Shown: positions 9,753-19,263, counted from the first letter of the stretch. The stretch is 64,000 bases of DNA from Streptacidiphilus neutrinimicus (GCF_000787815.1 NZ_BBPO01000020.1:51991-115990); one strand, 5' to 3'. Translations and numbers: made by a program. Notes: generated from the letters alone by a model not told the origin.

Positions 9753-11159
9753 TCAGGACGCGGCCGGGGGCGGCCGGACGGGTGAGCCCGCACCGCCAGG
9801 AGCGCCGGGGGCGCCGGGCGTTCCCGGGTCGGACGGCGCGTTCTGCCGTAGCTCGGCGAGGCCGGGTCCGGGGGCCAGGAACTCGCGGATCCCGAAGGCG
9901 ATCAGGACGACGAACGCGAACCAGAACACCACCAGACCGGTCGGGTGGTCCCACAGGACGAAGACGAGCGCGGCGATGAGCAGGATCGCCACCCCGATCC
10001 CGTGCTTGAAGCGCCGCACGAAGGTCTCGACCGGCCCGGCCCGGAAGCCCACCTGCTCCGCGGCCTGCCGGACCCCGCCGATGCCGGTGCTGCACGCCGC
10101 CCGGACGAAGATCGCGGCCCGGGAGCGGCCGCCGAAGAACGCGCCGAGCGCCACCAGCACGGCGAGCACCCCGACCGCCCGCACGGTGACCCGCAGGAAG
10201 TGCGCCAGCGCGTCGTAGACCGCGCCCACCGCTGCGGCGTCGACGCCGGGCGGGAGCTGGTCGAGGAAGTAGCCGCGGAAGACCGCCAGCGACACGCCCA
10301 GCACGAGCATGGCCACCGCGACGGCGACCGCCGCCCCGATCAGCGCGCGTCTTCGGTCCCGGGCCAGGTAGACGCCTGCCGCCGCGACCACGACCGCGAT
10401 CACCGGCATCCAGTTGCCCGCGACGTCCAGCAGCCGCAGGTAGGACTTGAGCTTGCCGATCGACTTGGAGGAGTAGACGGTGAAGGTCGGATGGATCGCC
10501 GGCAGCTTCGCCACCAGGCCCAGCCCCGAGTTGGCCAGCTGCTTCTTGACCTGCTCGATGATCGGCCCCAGGTCGATGGTGACCTGGTTGTTCGCCAGCG
10601 ACACGGTCCCGCCGCCCTCCCCCGTGAGCGCCTTGACCATGGAGGAGTGGGCGGCCCGCAGCGCGTTGGTCCACAGCGTGGCGAAGGCCGGGCTGGTGAC
10701 GACCTTGTTCACGACCGTGCCGACCAGGCTGGTGATGCCGCTGCCGATCGCGCCGCTGAGCGACCCGATCAGGGTCGCCGCCTTCGGCGGCACGCCCTTC
10801 TGCGAGGCGGCCTGGGAGAGCTGGCTCACCAGCGAGGGCACGTCGATCTGCTGCACCACCGCGTTGGTCACCCGCGTGGTCAGCGCGCTCTGCACGTGCG
10901 GATCGCTCGCCAGTGGGGCCATCGTGGCGACGAAGCGGCCGGTGTCGGTCACCTGGTCGCGCGCCCACACCGACACCACCGCCAGCAGCGAGAGGATCGC
11001 GGCCAGCACGATCAGCACCGCCGACCCGGTGGCCCGCGCCCGGTGGTGCTCCCTGTGGACGGGCGCGGCACGGGCCTCCAACTGGGCGATCCGCCGCCGC
11101 AGCTCCTCCAGTTCGCCGGAACCGGGCTCGGGCTCGGACCCGTCGTCCGGTGGCGCCAT
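9753..11159 (-). CDS. conserved integral membrane protein of unknown function
   Basis: This 468-aa protein starts with an acidic stretch and a short coiled coil (GELEELRRRIAQLEARAA). One transmembrane helix follows at about residues 46-66. A roughly 190-residue soluble loop comes next, likely extracytoplasmic and Ser/Val/Lys-rich. About five further helices follow (for example PVIAVVVAAAGVYLA and VAVAVAMLVLGVSLAVF), then a Pro/Gly-rich tail. It resembles large actinobacterial membrane proteins of unknown role. ATG at 11159 follows GGAGCAGCAC. It is divergent from the antiporter gene. I do not recognise a named function. Confidence 0.75.
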   Translation of the reverse strand: MAPPDDGSEPEPGSGELEELRRRIAQLEARAAPVHREHHRARATGSAVLIVLAAILSLLAVVSVWARDQVTDTGRFVATMAPLASDPHVQSALTTRVTNAVVQQIDVPSLVSQLSQAASQKGVPPKAATLIGSLSGAIGSGITSLVGTVVNKVVTSPAFATLWTNALRAAHSSMVKALTGEGGGTVSLANNQVTIDLGPIIEQVKKQLANSGLGLVAKLPAIHPTFTVYSSKSIGKLKSYLRLLDVAGNWMPVIAVVVAAAGVYLARDRRRALIGAAVAVAVAMLVLGVSLAVFRGYFLDQLPPGVDAAAVGAVYDALAHFLRVTVRAVGVLAVLVALGAFFGGRSRAAIFVRAACSTGIGGVRQAAEQVGFRAGPVETFVRRFKHGIGVAILLIAALVFVLWDHPTGLVVFWFAFVVLIAFGIREFLAPGPGLAELRQNAPSDPGTPGAPGAPGGAGSPVRPPPAAS

Positions 11160-11274
11160 GTGCTGCTCCGTCCTGGCCGCGCGTCCCGGCCGTCAGGGCC
11201 GTCCTCATCCAAGGAAAGGCGCGGCCCGGCGGGTCGGCGACAGGGACTGGCCCGGTCGGGTGCAGAGTTTCCCC

Positions 11275-12591
11275 ATGACTGACGCCGGCTGGACGGGGGC
11301 CGCGGTCGCCGGGGTCGCCGCCGGCTACGCGCTCGTCTCCCGCAGGCTGGCCGGAACGCCGGTCTCCGACGCGCTGGTCTTCGTCGGCTTCGGCGTCCTG
11401 CTCGGGCCGGTCGGCGTCAACCTGGTGAGCCTGAAGCACGACAGCGGGCCGCTGCGCACGCTGGCGGAGGCCGCGCTCACCCTGGTGCTCTTCGTCGACG
11501 CCTCGACGGTGCGCCCCGCGGAGCTGCGCAGCGAGGGAACGCTGGCCGGACGGCTGCTCTCCGTCGGGCTGGCGCTCACCATCGGGGCGGGGTGGCTCCT
11601 GGCGCGGCCGCTCTTCCCGGGGCTGACCCTCTGGGAGTGCGCGCTGGTGGGCGCGGTCCTCGCGCCCACCGACGCGGCCCTCGGCAAGAGCGCGATCTCC
11701 GATCCACGGGTGCCGAGCCTGGTCCGTCAGACGCTCAATATGGAGAGCGGGCTGAACGACGGGCTGGTGCTGCCGTTCTTCGTGCTCTTCCTGGCGGCGA
11801 TCCCCGGCACCTCCTACGCCCACGAGGGCATGGCCGAGACGATCTGGAGCGCTCTGCTGCTCAGCCCCGCCCTCGGGCTCGCGGTCGGCGGGGTCGGCGG
11901 ACGGCTGCTGCGGGCGTCCTTCGACCACGGCTGGGTCGCCCGGGACTGGCGGGAGATCTTCGTCCTCGCCGCGGCCGTCGGGGCGTACACGCTGGCCGCG
12001 GTGACCCACGGCAGCGGCTTCATCGCGGCCTGGGTGGCGGGGTTCGCCTTCGCCGGCGTCTTTCGCGGCGCCGGGGAGCCGGCGGTCGAGCCGGCCGACA
12101 CCACGGAACTCGCCGAGGACCTCGGCGGGCTGCTGGCCATGCTGAGCCTGCTGTTCTTCGGGGCGGTGCTGCTCGGTCCCGCCCTGCAGCACCTGAGCTG
12201 GCGGGTCCTCGGCTACGCCCTGCTGAGCCTGACCGTCATCAGGATGGTCCCCGTCGCCCTGTCGCTGGCCGGCAGCCACCTGAAGCGGCCGACCGTCGCC
12301 TATGTCGGCTGGTTCGGGCCGCGCGGGCTCGCCTCGGTGGTGTTCGGGCTGCTCGTCGCGGAGGAGCCCATCCAGGGTGTGGGGCTGATCAGCCAGGTGG
12401 TCGCGGTGACCGTCGGGCTGAGCGTGCTGCTGCACGGCGCCTCGGCCGCGCCGCTCGCCGCCCGCTACGGACGCTGGTACGAGCGGGCCGCCGCCGACCC
12501 AGGGGTCGCTCCGGGGCTCAGGGAGAGCGCCGCCACGCCCGTCACGCCACGACGGCGCAGGCTCGGCCCGCTCGAACAGCCCGAGGGCTGA
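11275..12591 (+). CDS. CPA1/NhaP-type cation:proton antiporter
   Basis: This 438-aa polytopic membrane protein has about twelve hydrophobic segments. It would exchange Na+ or K+ for H+ across the cytoplasmic membrane. Family signatures are GAVLAPTDAALG in the middle and LNMESGLNDGLVLPFFVL, which holds the ion-binding Asp (the family ESxxND motif). GWFGPRGLASVVFGLL lies near the C-terminus. No cytoplasmic regulatory TrkA or CBS domain is attached. The ATG at 11275 matches the family N-terminus; the Shine-Dalgarno is weak. The same frame is open further upstream, but that part is antisense to the neighbouring gene. Confidence 0.88.
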   Translation: MTDAGWTGAAVAGVAAGYALVSRRLAGTPVSDALVFVGFGVLLGPVGVNLVSLKHDSGPLRTLAEAALTLVLFVDASTVRPAELRSEGTLAGRLLSVGLALTIGAGWLLARPLFPGLTLWECALVGAVLAPTDAALGKSAISDPRVPSLVRQTLNMESGLNDGLVLPFFVLFLAAIPGTSYAHEGMAETIWSALLLSPALGLAVGGVGGRLLRASFDHGWVARDWREIFVLAAAVGAYTLAAVTHGSGFIAAWVAGFAFAGVFRGAGEPAVEPADTTELAEDLGGLLAMLSLLFFGAVLLGPALQHLSWRVLGYALLSLTVIRMVPVALSLAGSHLKRPTVAYVGWFGPRGLASVVFGLLVAEEPIQGVGLISQVVAVTVGLSVLLHGASAAPLAARYGRWYERAAADPGVAPGLRESAATPVTPRRRRLGPLEQPEG

Positions 12592-12635
12592 CGCGCGGGC
12601 CGGACCGGCGGCGGCTCACCAGGTCGGACGGGAGG

Positions 12636-12944
12636 TCACGACCCGAGGATGCGGGCCTTCTGTGCCGCGAACTCGGCGTCGGTCAGCACCCCCTGGTCCT
12701 TGAGGGCGCCCAGTTGCTGCAGCTGGGCGAGCTTGCTGTCCATGTCGCCGCCGGGGGCGGGGGCGGCAGGGGCGGCCGGCGCCGCCTGGGGCGGCGGGTA
12801 GTCGGCCTGCGCCGAGGCCATGTACTCGCGCTGCTCCTGCTCGGCCCAGCGGCCGGCCTGCCGGCGCGAGACGCGGTTGGAGACGGCCGTGGCCGTCCCG
12901 GCGATGGCGGCGGTGCGGGCGACGCCCCGGATCAGTCCAGGCAT
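12636..12944 (-). CDS. SHOCT-domain small protein
   Basis: This 102-aa protein has a basic N-terminal segment (IRGVARTAAIAGTATAVSNRVSRRQ), an Ala/Pro-rich linker and a C-terminal SHOCT motif (KLAQLQQLGALKDQGVLTDA and following residues). SHOCT motifs are short helical pairs found at the ends of many actinobacterial membrane-associated proteins and are thought to mediate oligomerisation. The DUF6325 gene lies 39 bp upstream on the same strand, so the two probably share a transcript. ATG at 12944 follows GAAGGGAGCACACC. Confidence 0.82.
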   Translation of the reverse strand: MPGLIRGVARTAAIAGTATAVSNRVSRRQAGRWAEQEQREYMASAQADYPPPQAAPAAPAAPAPGGDMDSKLAQLQQLGALKDQGVLTDAEFAAQKARILGS

Positions 12945-12983
12945 GGTGTGCTCCCTTCGGAGTCGGTGGCGGACGGCGGCGGA

Positions 12984-13430
12984 TCACGCCGTGGCGGCGT
13001 CCAGTTCGTCGAGCGTCGCGAGGATCTCCTGCACCGGGATCCGCCCCCCGGCGACGAGGTGGGCGCCGCCCCGGCGCAGCGCCGCGGCGAAGGGCGCGGC
13101 CCAGAGGTTCTCGTAGACCAGGATTCCGGCGGAGTCGCCCGGCGACAGGATCGACGTGGCCTCCTCGAGGTCGTCCGCGCCCAGCAGGCCGGACGAGACC
13201 CCCTCGAACACGGCGAGGTCGAGCGTGCCGTCGCTGTCGAAGTCGGCGATCTGAAGCCCCGTCAGCGTGCCGTCGCTCTCCTTGCGGACGAACGCCAGAT
13301 CGAGGATCCGGATGATGCCCCGGTCCACCAGGTCGACCAGGATCGGCAGCCCCTCGCCGGTCATCCGGCTGCCGGGGAACTCGACGATCAGGTAGTCGAT
13401 CGGTCCCATCTCGTTGAATTCGGTGGTCAC
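12984..13430 (-). CDS. DUF6325/DUF1269-type cytoplasmic protein
   Basis: This 148-aa protein opens with MGPIDYLIVEFPGSRMTGEG and continues LVDRGIIRILDLAFVRKESDG. This is the pattern of the DUF6325/DUF1269 family commonly paired with SHOCT proteins in actinomycetes. It has no transmembrane segment and is acidic overall. The ATG at 13430 is preceded by GAGGAGACGTG. It heads a two-gene unit with the SHOCT gene downstream and is divergent from the 66-aa protein gene. Function is unknown. Confidence 0.8.
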   Translation of the reverse strand: MTTEFNEMGPIDYLIVEFPGSRMTGEGLPILVDLVDRGIIRILDLAFVRKESDGTLTGLQIADFDSDGTLDLAVFEGVSSGLLGADDLEEATSILSPGDSAGILVYENLWAAPFAAALRRGGAHLVAGGRIPVQEILATLDELDAATA

Positions 13431-13635
13431 GTCTCCTCCTCGGGGTGTGCGTCCCGGCGCGGCACCGGCTCCACGTCCCGCACCCGTTGTCGACGTAACC
13501 CCTTGGTGGTGTGCCCGGGGATCACCCCTCGTGGGTGACCCGGTCCGGAGCGCCCGGCAGCACCGTGGAGAGAGGGCGGGTTCCCCGGAGCCGCAGCCGC
13601 CGGAACTCCTCGGATCGACGGGCGAGAGGTGTCAC

Positions 13636-13836
13636 ATGCGCTACGAGATCCGCGTCGAGGGGCTGATGGTGGAGACGACCTTGCACGAGGCCTTTCCGGA
13701 GCTGGAAGGAGTCTTCGTACCGAACCAGACCATCCTGTTCGGCCAGATCGTCGACGACGCGCATCTGTACGGCCTGCTCAACCGCTTCCAGGCGTTCGGC
13801 CAGCGGGTCACCGAGATGCGCCGGCTGCCCGACTGA
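13636..13836 (+). CDS. 66-aa conserved hypothetical protein
   Basis: This short acidic protein (MRYEIRVEGLMVETTLHEAF...) has a beta-alpha-beta look, with FGQIVDDAHLYGLLNRFQ and a C-terminal RVTEMRRLPD. The size and layout suggest a small ACT-like fold; that is inference only. GAGAGGTGTCAC precedes the ATG at 13636. It sits between the DUF6325 operon and the LAL regulator gene, with which it converges (20-bp gap). A similar small ORF is often seen near DUF6325 genes as far as I recall. Confidence 0.75.
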   Translation: MRYEIRVEGLMVETTLHEAFPELEGVFVPNQTILFGQIVDDAHLYGLLNRFQAFGQRVTEMRRLPD

Positions 13837-13856
13837 CGGCGCCGCCGCGCGCCCGT

Positions 13857-16577
13857 TCACAGGAGCTTCAGCATGCGTGCGCGGCGTACCGCCTCGCCGC
13901 GGCGGCCGGCCCCGAGCTTGCGGTTGATGCTCTTCAGATGCGTCTTGACGGTGTTGACGGACAGGTGGAGGTCGGCCGCGATCTCCTCGGTGGACATCAG
14001 CTCCGCGGCCCGTGCCAGCACCTCGTGCTCCCGCCCGGTGAGCGGCTCGACCACCACCGGCAGCCCGGGCTGGGCGGCCCCGGCCCCCGGCGGGTACGAC
14101 CGAGCGGGGCGGAGGTCCGACGGCAGCCAGGCGTAGGGGCGGGTGAGCGCCTCGTCGCCGCGCAGCACCCGGCGCAGCCACGGGGAGGCGAGCCGGAACG
14201 GCAGCCACAGCCGTTCGGCGTCGGCGGCGGCCAGCGCCCGCCGGACCAGCCGCCGTGCTCCAGCCGGGTCGCCCAGGGCGTCGGCCGCCTGGGCGCGGGT
14301 GAGCAGCGCCTGAACGTCGACCACCGATCCGGGGCCGTGCCGCGGCCCGAGCTCGCCGAGGTCGCGCAGCGCCGTCTCCGGCTGGCCGCAGGCCAGGCGG
14401 GCGCGGGCGGAGGCGACCGCGGGCTCCGGCGCCTGCGGGTCCGCGTCGCACAGGGCGTCGATCGCCGCGTCGGGACGGCCGGCCGCGAGCAGGGCGGTGG
14501 AGGCGGTTGCCGCGACCCTGTCCGCCAGCCAGGGCGAGCCCGCCCCCTCCGGGACGGCCTTCTCTCCCTCCTGCAGGGCGTGCAACGCCGCGGCCGGCTC
14601 TCCCTTGGCGAGCATCAGGCGGGAACGGGCGACGGAGAGCTCCTGGGTCACCACCGGGTCCGCGCGGTCGGCGGAAGCGGCGTCGGCGCGCCGCAGTTCG
14701 GCGTCTGCGGCGTCGAGTTCGCCGCGGTCGATCGCCACCTCCGCCAGCACCAGCTGTCCGGCGCGGGTCCCGGTGCCGGGCCGCAGCCCGGAGCGCTCGG
14801 CCTCGGTCACGGCGGCCCGCGCCCGCGCCTCGGCCCGCGCCAGGCGGCCGTCGAGGACGTCGATGAGGCCGAGCCAGCTGAGGGACTCGTGCCGCAGTTG
14901 CGCCGTACCCGGGGCATCGGGCGCTTCGGCCGCGGCCACCAGAGCGCGGCTGGCCTCGTCGAACCGGCCGTCCCGCAGCAGCACCGCGCCGAGGTCGCCC
15001 ATCAGGTGGGCGGAGAGCTCGGGGTGTTCGTCGACCAGCTCCCGGGGAAGCTGCGCCCGGAGGCCGGCGGCCTCTTCGGCGGCGGCCTCCGCGGAGTCGG
15101 CCGAGCCGTGCAGCCGGGCCGCGAGCACCCGCAGGCACGCGCCGGTAAGGCGCAGCGCGGCCGTCTGCGCGCTCAGGGGCTGGGCCCGGTCGGCGTCCCG
15201 CAGTGCCTCGTCGGCGTCCCGCAGGTGGTGGACCGCCTGGTCGGCGTCGCGGCCGGCCAGCGCCAGGGCGGCTCGCACCAGGGCCGGGGCCGGTCCCGGG
15301 GTCTGCGGCGGCATGGCCGCGAAGAGCCGGCAGAGCCGTTCGGCGTCGCGGCCCTCCAGCAACCGGCCGATGGCGAGGCTGCGGACGAGCAGCGTCGCGG
15401 CGAACTCCCAGTCCTCGGCCTCGGCGGCGTGGGCGAGCGCGGGCTCGGGCTGCCCGTGCTCGCCGAGCCAGCGCGCGGCACGCGCGTGCAGCTCCCGCTC
15501 CAGGCCCGGCTGCCAGACGTGCAGCCGGATCCGCACGATCTCCGCGAACAGCGGATGGTGCCGGTACCAGGAGTGGCCCACGGGGGTGACGAAGGCGTTG
15601 GCGCGGTACAGGTCGGCCAGGATCCGGGCGCCGTCGCGGCGTCCGGTGAGCGCGTCCGCCAGGTCCGGATGGACCTGGTCCAGGATGCAGGTGCGCAGCA
15701 GCAGGTCCTGGGTCGGCGCGGGCTGGGTCGTGAAGACCTCGTTGGTGAGGAAGTCGGCGATGGTGCTCTGCCCGGCCTCGAAGTCGCGCAGGCACGCCTC
15801 CGCGTCCGGCGCCTCCGGGGCGGCGAGCGCGGCCAGGCGCAGGCCCGCGGCCCAACCTGCCATCCGGGCGGTGAGGGCGCGCACCGACTCCTCGGAGACG
15901 GCGAGCCCGTGCGCCCCGAACAGCGCCACCGAGTCGTCCGCCGAGAAGGCGAGATCGGCGGCCCGCAGGGAGGTCAGCTCGCCCGAGACGCGGTACCGGT
16001 GCAGCGGGAGCAGCGGCTCGGTCCGGCTCACCAGCACCAGCCTCAGACCGAGGCCGGCGTGGCGGAGCAGCTCGTGCAGGCCGGCGGCGATCTCCGGTGA
16101 GCCGATCCGCTCGAACTCGTCCAGCACCAGCACCACGGGCTGCTCGGACGGTTCCCTGGCCTGCAGGTGCGCGGCGAGCCTGCCGAGCAGCGCCTGGTCG
16201 GCCTCCCCCGCCTCGGCCGGGGCGGTGATGTCGGCGGGCAGCTCCACGCCGTGGTGCTGCAACGCCTGCAGGACATAGGCCCAGAACAGGCCTGGATCGT
16301 CGTCCGGGCGTTCCAGGGTCAGCCAGACGGCACGACCGGCGCGGCCGGCGCGGCCGCGCTCGGCGCGGAACCAGTCGGCGACCAGCAGGGTCTTGCCCGC
16401 CCCGGCCGGGCCGGTGACCAGCACCAGCGGACCGCGCACGCCCTCGGCCAGCCGCCCGACCAGCCGGGGGCGGCGCACGTAGGTCGCGGGCAGCACCGGG
16501 ACGGCGAACCGGGCGACCATGACCGGGTCGCCGCTCGGCGTGCTCGAGGTGCTGAAGGGACGGGGCATGGTGCTCAC
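13857..16577 (-). CDS. large ATP-binding LuxR-type (LAL/MalT-like) transcriptional regulator
   Basis: This 906-aa regulator has an N-terminal STAND-type ATPase: Walker A GPAGAGKT at residues 56-63 and Walker B VVLVLDEFERI at about 150. A long Ala/Leu-rich helical repeat region follows (TPR-like, MalT-type sensor). The C-terminus carries a LuxR HTH (LTGREHEVLARAAELMSTEE, then NTVKTHLKSINRKLGA). It probably activates nearby or distant genes on ligand plus ATP binding. A GTG at 16577 and an ATG at 16568 are both possible starts; neither has a strong Shine-Dalgarno. It converges with the 66-aa gene and is divergent from the PLDc_N-SHOCT gene. Confidence 0.9.
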   Translation of the reverse strand: MSTMPRPFSTSSTPSGDPVMVARFAVPVLPATYVRRPRLVGRLAEGVRGPLVLVTGPAGAGKTLLVADWFRAERGRAGRAGRAVWLTLERPDDDPGLFWAYVLQALQHHGVELPADITAPAEAGEADQALLGRLAAHLQAREPSEQPVVLVLDEFERIGSPEIAAGLHELLRHAGLGLRLVLVSRTEPLLPLHRYRVSGELTSLRAADLAFSADDSVALFGAHGLAVSEESVRALTARMAGWAAGLRLAALAAPEAPDAEACLRDFEAGQSTIADFLTNEVFTTQPAPTQDLLLRTCILDQVHPDLADALTGRRDGARILADLYRANAFVTPVGHSWYRHHPLFAEIVRIRLHVWQPGLERELHARAARWLGEHGQPEPALAHAAEAEDWEFAATLLVRSLAIGRLLEGRDAERLCRLFAAMPPQTPGPAPALVRAALALAGRDADQAVHHLRDADEALRDADRAQPLSAQTAALRLTGACLRVLAARLHGSADSAEAAAEEAAGLRAQLPRELVDEHPELSAHLMGDLGAVLLRDGRFDEASRALVAAAEAPDAPGTAQLRHESLSWLGLIDVLDGRLARAEARARAAVTEAERSGLRPGTGTRAGQLVLAEVAIDRGELDAADAELRRADAASADRADPVVTQELSVARSRLMLAKGEPAAALHALQEGEKAVPEGAGSPWLADRVAATASTALLAAGRPDAAIDALCDADPQAPEPAVASARARLACGQPETALRDLGELGPRHGPGSVVDVQALLTRAQAADALGDPAGARRLVRRALAAADAERLWLPFRLASPWLRRVLRGDEALTRPYAWLPSDLRPARSYPPGAGAAQPGLPVVVEPLTGREHEVLARAAELMSTEEIAADLHLSVNTVKTHLKSINRKLGAGRRGEAVRRARMLKLL

Positions 16578-16852
16578 CGCCAGGCTCAGGGCGGACAGGA
16601 CGTCCGCGACCGTCTCACCATGAGTGTCGTTGTGCGCGCACCACCCTCGAAGGGCCTCTCGGCCTCCGCGGCAGGGACCGTCGGCCCCAGTCGGAGGGAG
16701 GGGAACACGGCCCGTCCGTTCCCCGACCCCATGGTGACACCGACCGCCCGAAGGCGCTGGACGAGCAGCGATTCACCCGGAACGGGTGGTGTGTGCGGCG
16801 GCACGCCGTGCGGAAGTGGAGGCAGCAACGTCCGTCGAGCGAGGAGAGGGCG

Positions 16853-17257
16853 ATGAACTACCCGCTGCTCAATGTCTTCTTCACCACCATGTGGGTCTTC
16901 CTGTGGGTCATGTGGTTCTTCCTGCTGTTCCGGGTCTTCGCGGACCTGTTCCGGGACGACTCCGTGAGCGGTTGGGGCAAGGCCGCCTGGTCGGTCTTCG
17001 TCCTGGTCCTGCCGTTCCTGGGTGTCTTCGTCTACCTCATCGCACGCGGCAAGGGCATGGGCGAGCGCGAGATGGCGCGTTCCGAGCAGGCCGAGAAGGA
17101 CTTCCGCGCCTACGTCAAGGAGGCGGCCGCCACCAGCCCGGACGCCAAGCCCAGGAGCCAGGCCGAAGAACTGGCCCAGCTCGCGGAGCTGCGACAGCAC
17201 GGCGACATCACCGAGGCCGAGTACCAGAGCGCCAAGGACCACGTCCTGGCCGCGTGA
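16853..17257 (+). CDS. PLDc_N-SHOCT small membrane protein
   Basis: This 134-aa protein has two N-terminal transmembrane helices (about residues 7-28 and 44-64) arranged as in phospholipase D-nuclease N-terminal (PLDc_N) proteins. A charged linker and a C-terminal SHOCT motif (QLAELRQHGDITEAEYQSAK) follow. GAGGAGAGGGCG precedes the ATG at 16853. It has no PLD catalytic HKD motif, so it is probably structural or regulatory. It is divergent from the LAL regulator across 275 bp, making it a plausible target of that regulator. Confidence 0.83.
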   Translation: MNYPLLNVFFTTMWVFLWVMWFFLLFRVFADLFRDDSVSGWGKAAWSVFVLVLPFLGVFVYLIARGKGMGEREMARSEQAEKDFRAYVKEAAATSPDAKPRSQAEELAQLAELRQHGDITEAEYQSAKDHVLAA

Positions 17258-17287
17258 CGTCGGGCACGACGACGCCGGGTCGACAAC

Positions 17288-17325
17288 GCCGGGTCCGGTC
17301 ACCTCTCGAGGTGTCCTGACCCGGC
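17288..17325. terminator. bidirectional hairpin terminator
   Basis: An outer GCCGGGTC/GACCCGGC stem contains an inner CACCT-ctcg-AGGTG stem. The hairpin lies between two convergent genes ending at 17257 (+) and 17348 (-), so it can serve both. Confidence 0.7.
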
Positions 17326-17347
17326 GTCCGGCGGCGTCGACGCCGGC

Positions 17348-17839
17348 TCAGTGCCCCACGGCGACCTTGGCGACCACGATGAGCAGCCCGAGGGCGAGGT
17401 TGACCGCCGCCTCGACGGCCATCTGCGGCCTGGACGCCCCGGCCCGCCGCGCGCCGAGCGTCGCCCAGACGACCTGCTGCGTGATCGCGACGCAGAGGGC
17501 CAGCCAGGCCTCGTCGGTCGTACCGAGCCACGGGCTGATCAGCACCGCCAGGGCCGGCAGGACCGCGGCCTCGACGATGGACCACTCGTGCCGCCCGATG
17601 CTCCGGGCCTGCTGCCAACTGACCGTCTTCCCCGCCTCACGCTCGCCCGCCACGTGCGCGTACACGTGCGCCAGCCAGAACACGAGTCCGGTGACGACCA
17701 GCAACACGATGATCGACAGCCGCGCGTGCGGCGCGTGCACGTCGGACGCGGCGATCACGGAAGCCGCGAGCAACGAACCGTAGACCGCGCCGGCGTAGTC
17801 CGTGCGGTCGCGGTCCCCACCCTTCTCCGAAAGTTCCAC
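17348..17839 (-). CDS. small integral membrane protein of unknown function
   Basis: This 163-aa protein has about four hydrophobic segments: GAVYGSLLAASVIAAS, LSIIVLLVVTGLVFWLAHVY, EAAVLPALAVLISPWLG and a C-terminal AAVNLALGLLIVVAKVAVG. A conserved-looking His/Tyr pair lies in AHVYAHVAGEREAG. I do not recognise a named family. The start is a GTG at 17839 with weak upstream signal. It is divergent from the MFS transporter with a 35-bp gap, so promoters must overlap. Confidence 0.72.
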   Translation of the reverse strand: MELSEKGGDRDRTDYAGAVYGSLLAASVIAASDVHAPHARLSIIVLLVVTGLVFWLAHVYAHVAGEREAGKTVSWQQARSIGRHEWSIVEAAVLPALAVLISPWLGTTDEAWLALCVAITQQVVWATLGARRAGASRPQMAVEAAVNLALGLLIVVAKVAVGH

Positions 17840-17874
17840 GACTCGAGGATTCCAGGACAGGGACGTGAGCGACG

Positions 17875-19263
17875 ATGACCGACACCCTGACCCTGCCCAC
17901 GGCCGCGGGACGCCGTGTGCTGATACCGCTCGCCCTGGCTCAGTTCATCTGCAGCTTCGCCGGCTCCAGCATGAACGTGATGATCAACGACATCAGCAAG
18001 GACCTGCACACCACCGCGCAGGGCGTCCAGGTCGCCATCACCGTCTTCCTGCTGGTCATGGCCGCACTGATGATCCCCGGCGGCAAGCTCACCAACCGGT
18101 ACGGCCGCAAGCGCTGCCTGATGGTCGGTCTGGCCACGTACGGGATCGGCGCGGTGCTCAGTGCCCTCGCCCCCGGACTCGGCGTGCTGATCCTCGGCAA
18201 CTCGATCCTGGAGGGCGTCGGGACGGCCCTGCTGATCCCCCCGGTCTACATCCTGACCACGCTGCTGTTCACCGGGACCACCAACCGGGCCAGGGCCTTC
18301 GGCGCGATCATGGCGCTCGGCGGCATCGGCGCGGCGGCCGGCCCGCTCATCGGCGGCCTGCTCACCACCGCCATCAGCTGGCGGGCCAACTTCGGCTTCC
18401 AGGTCCTGGTGATCGTGCTGATCGTGTTCCTCACCCGCACGCTCAAGGACCCGCTGCCCGCCGACCCGTCCCAGCAGTTCGACACCGTCGGCGCAGTGCT
18501 GTCCGCGCTGGGGCTGGTGCTCGTGGTGACCGGCATCCTCGCCGCCGACAACAACATCTGGCTGATGCTCGGCCTGCTGGTGGCCGGCGTCCTGGTGCTG
18601 GCCGGGTTCTTCCGCTGGATCAGGAACTGCGAGCGGTCCGGTCGCGAACCCCTGTTGTCCATGGCCCTGTTCCGCAACCGCGTCTCCAACCTCGGGATGG
18701 TCACGCAGAACATCCAGTGGCTGGTGCTGATGGGCGTCTCCTTCACGGTCGGCGCCTACCTCCAGGTCGTCCGCGGCTACAGCGCCATCGCGACCGGCGG
18801 CGTGTTCACCGCCGCCACCCTCGGCCTGCTCGTCTCCTCGCTCTCGGCCGAGCGCCTGGCCAAGCGCCATGCCCAACGCACGCTGATCGTCACCGGGTTC
18901 GTGGTCACCGTCGCGGGCATCGTGCTGCTGCTCACTCTCGTCCGCGCCTTCAACGACGTCTGGTCCTTCACCCCGGGCCTGCTGCTGATCGGGCTCGGGC
19001 TCGGCGCGATGCTGACGCCTTCGGTGAACGTCGTGCAGTCGAGCTTCCCCGACAGCCAGCAGGGCGAGATCTCCGGGCTCTCCCGCAGCATCTCCAACCT
19101 CGGCTCCTCGCTCGGCACCGCCATCGCGGGCACGATCCTGGTCTCCGAGCTCACCAAGAACGGCTACGCCGCGGCGATGCTCGCGCTCGCCCTCTTCGGC
19201 CTGGTCGGCCTCGGCGCCGCCTGGCTGCTCCCGCGCGGCGACCGCACCATGCCGACGGCCTGA
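17875..19263 (+). CDS. MFS drug/proton antiporter, DHA2 (EmrB/QacA)-like
   Basis: This 462-aa transporter has about 14 transmembrane helices. The motif A-like segment GGKLTNRYGRKRCLMVG lies between helices 2 and 3, and AIMALGGIGAAAGPLIGG is the motif C region typical of antiporters. SSFPDSQQGEISGLSRSISNLGSS lies in the C-terminal half as in DHA2 exporters. It probably exports a small molecule or drug. The ATG at 17875 follows GACGTGAGCGACG. No TetR regulator adjoins it. The substrate cannot be inferred. Confidence 0.9.
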   Translation: MTDTLTLPTAAGRRVLIPLALAQFICSFAGSSMNVMINDISKDLHTTAQGVQVAITVFLLVMAALMIPGGKLTNRYGRKRCLMVGLATYGIGAVLSALAPGLGVLILGNSILEGVGTALLIPPVYILTTLLFTGTTNRARAFGAIMALGGIGAAAGPLIGGLLTTAISWRANFGFQVLVIVLIVFLTRTLKDPLPADPSQQFDTVGAVLSALGLVLVVTGILAADNNIWLMLGLLVAGVLVLAGFFRWIRNCERSGREPLLSMALFRNRVSNLGMVTQNIQWLVLMGVSFTVGAYLQVVRGYSAIATGGVFTAATLGLLVSSLSAERLAKRHAQRTLIVTGFVVTVAGIVLLLTLVRAFNDVWSFTPGLLLIGLGLGAMLTPSVNVVQSSFPDSQQGEISGLSRSISNLGSSLGTAIAGTILVSELTKNGYAAAMLALALFGLVGLGAAWLLPRGDRTMPTA

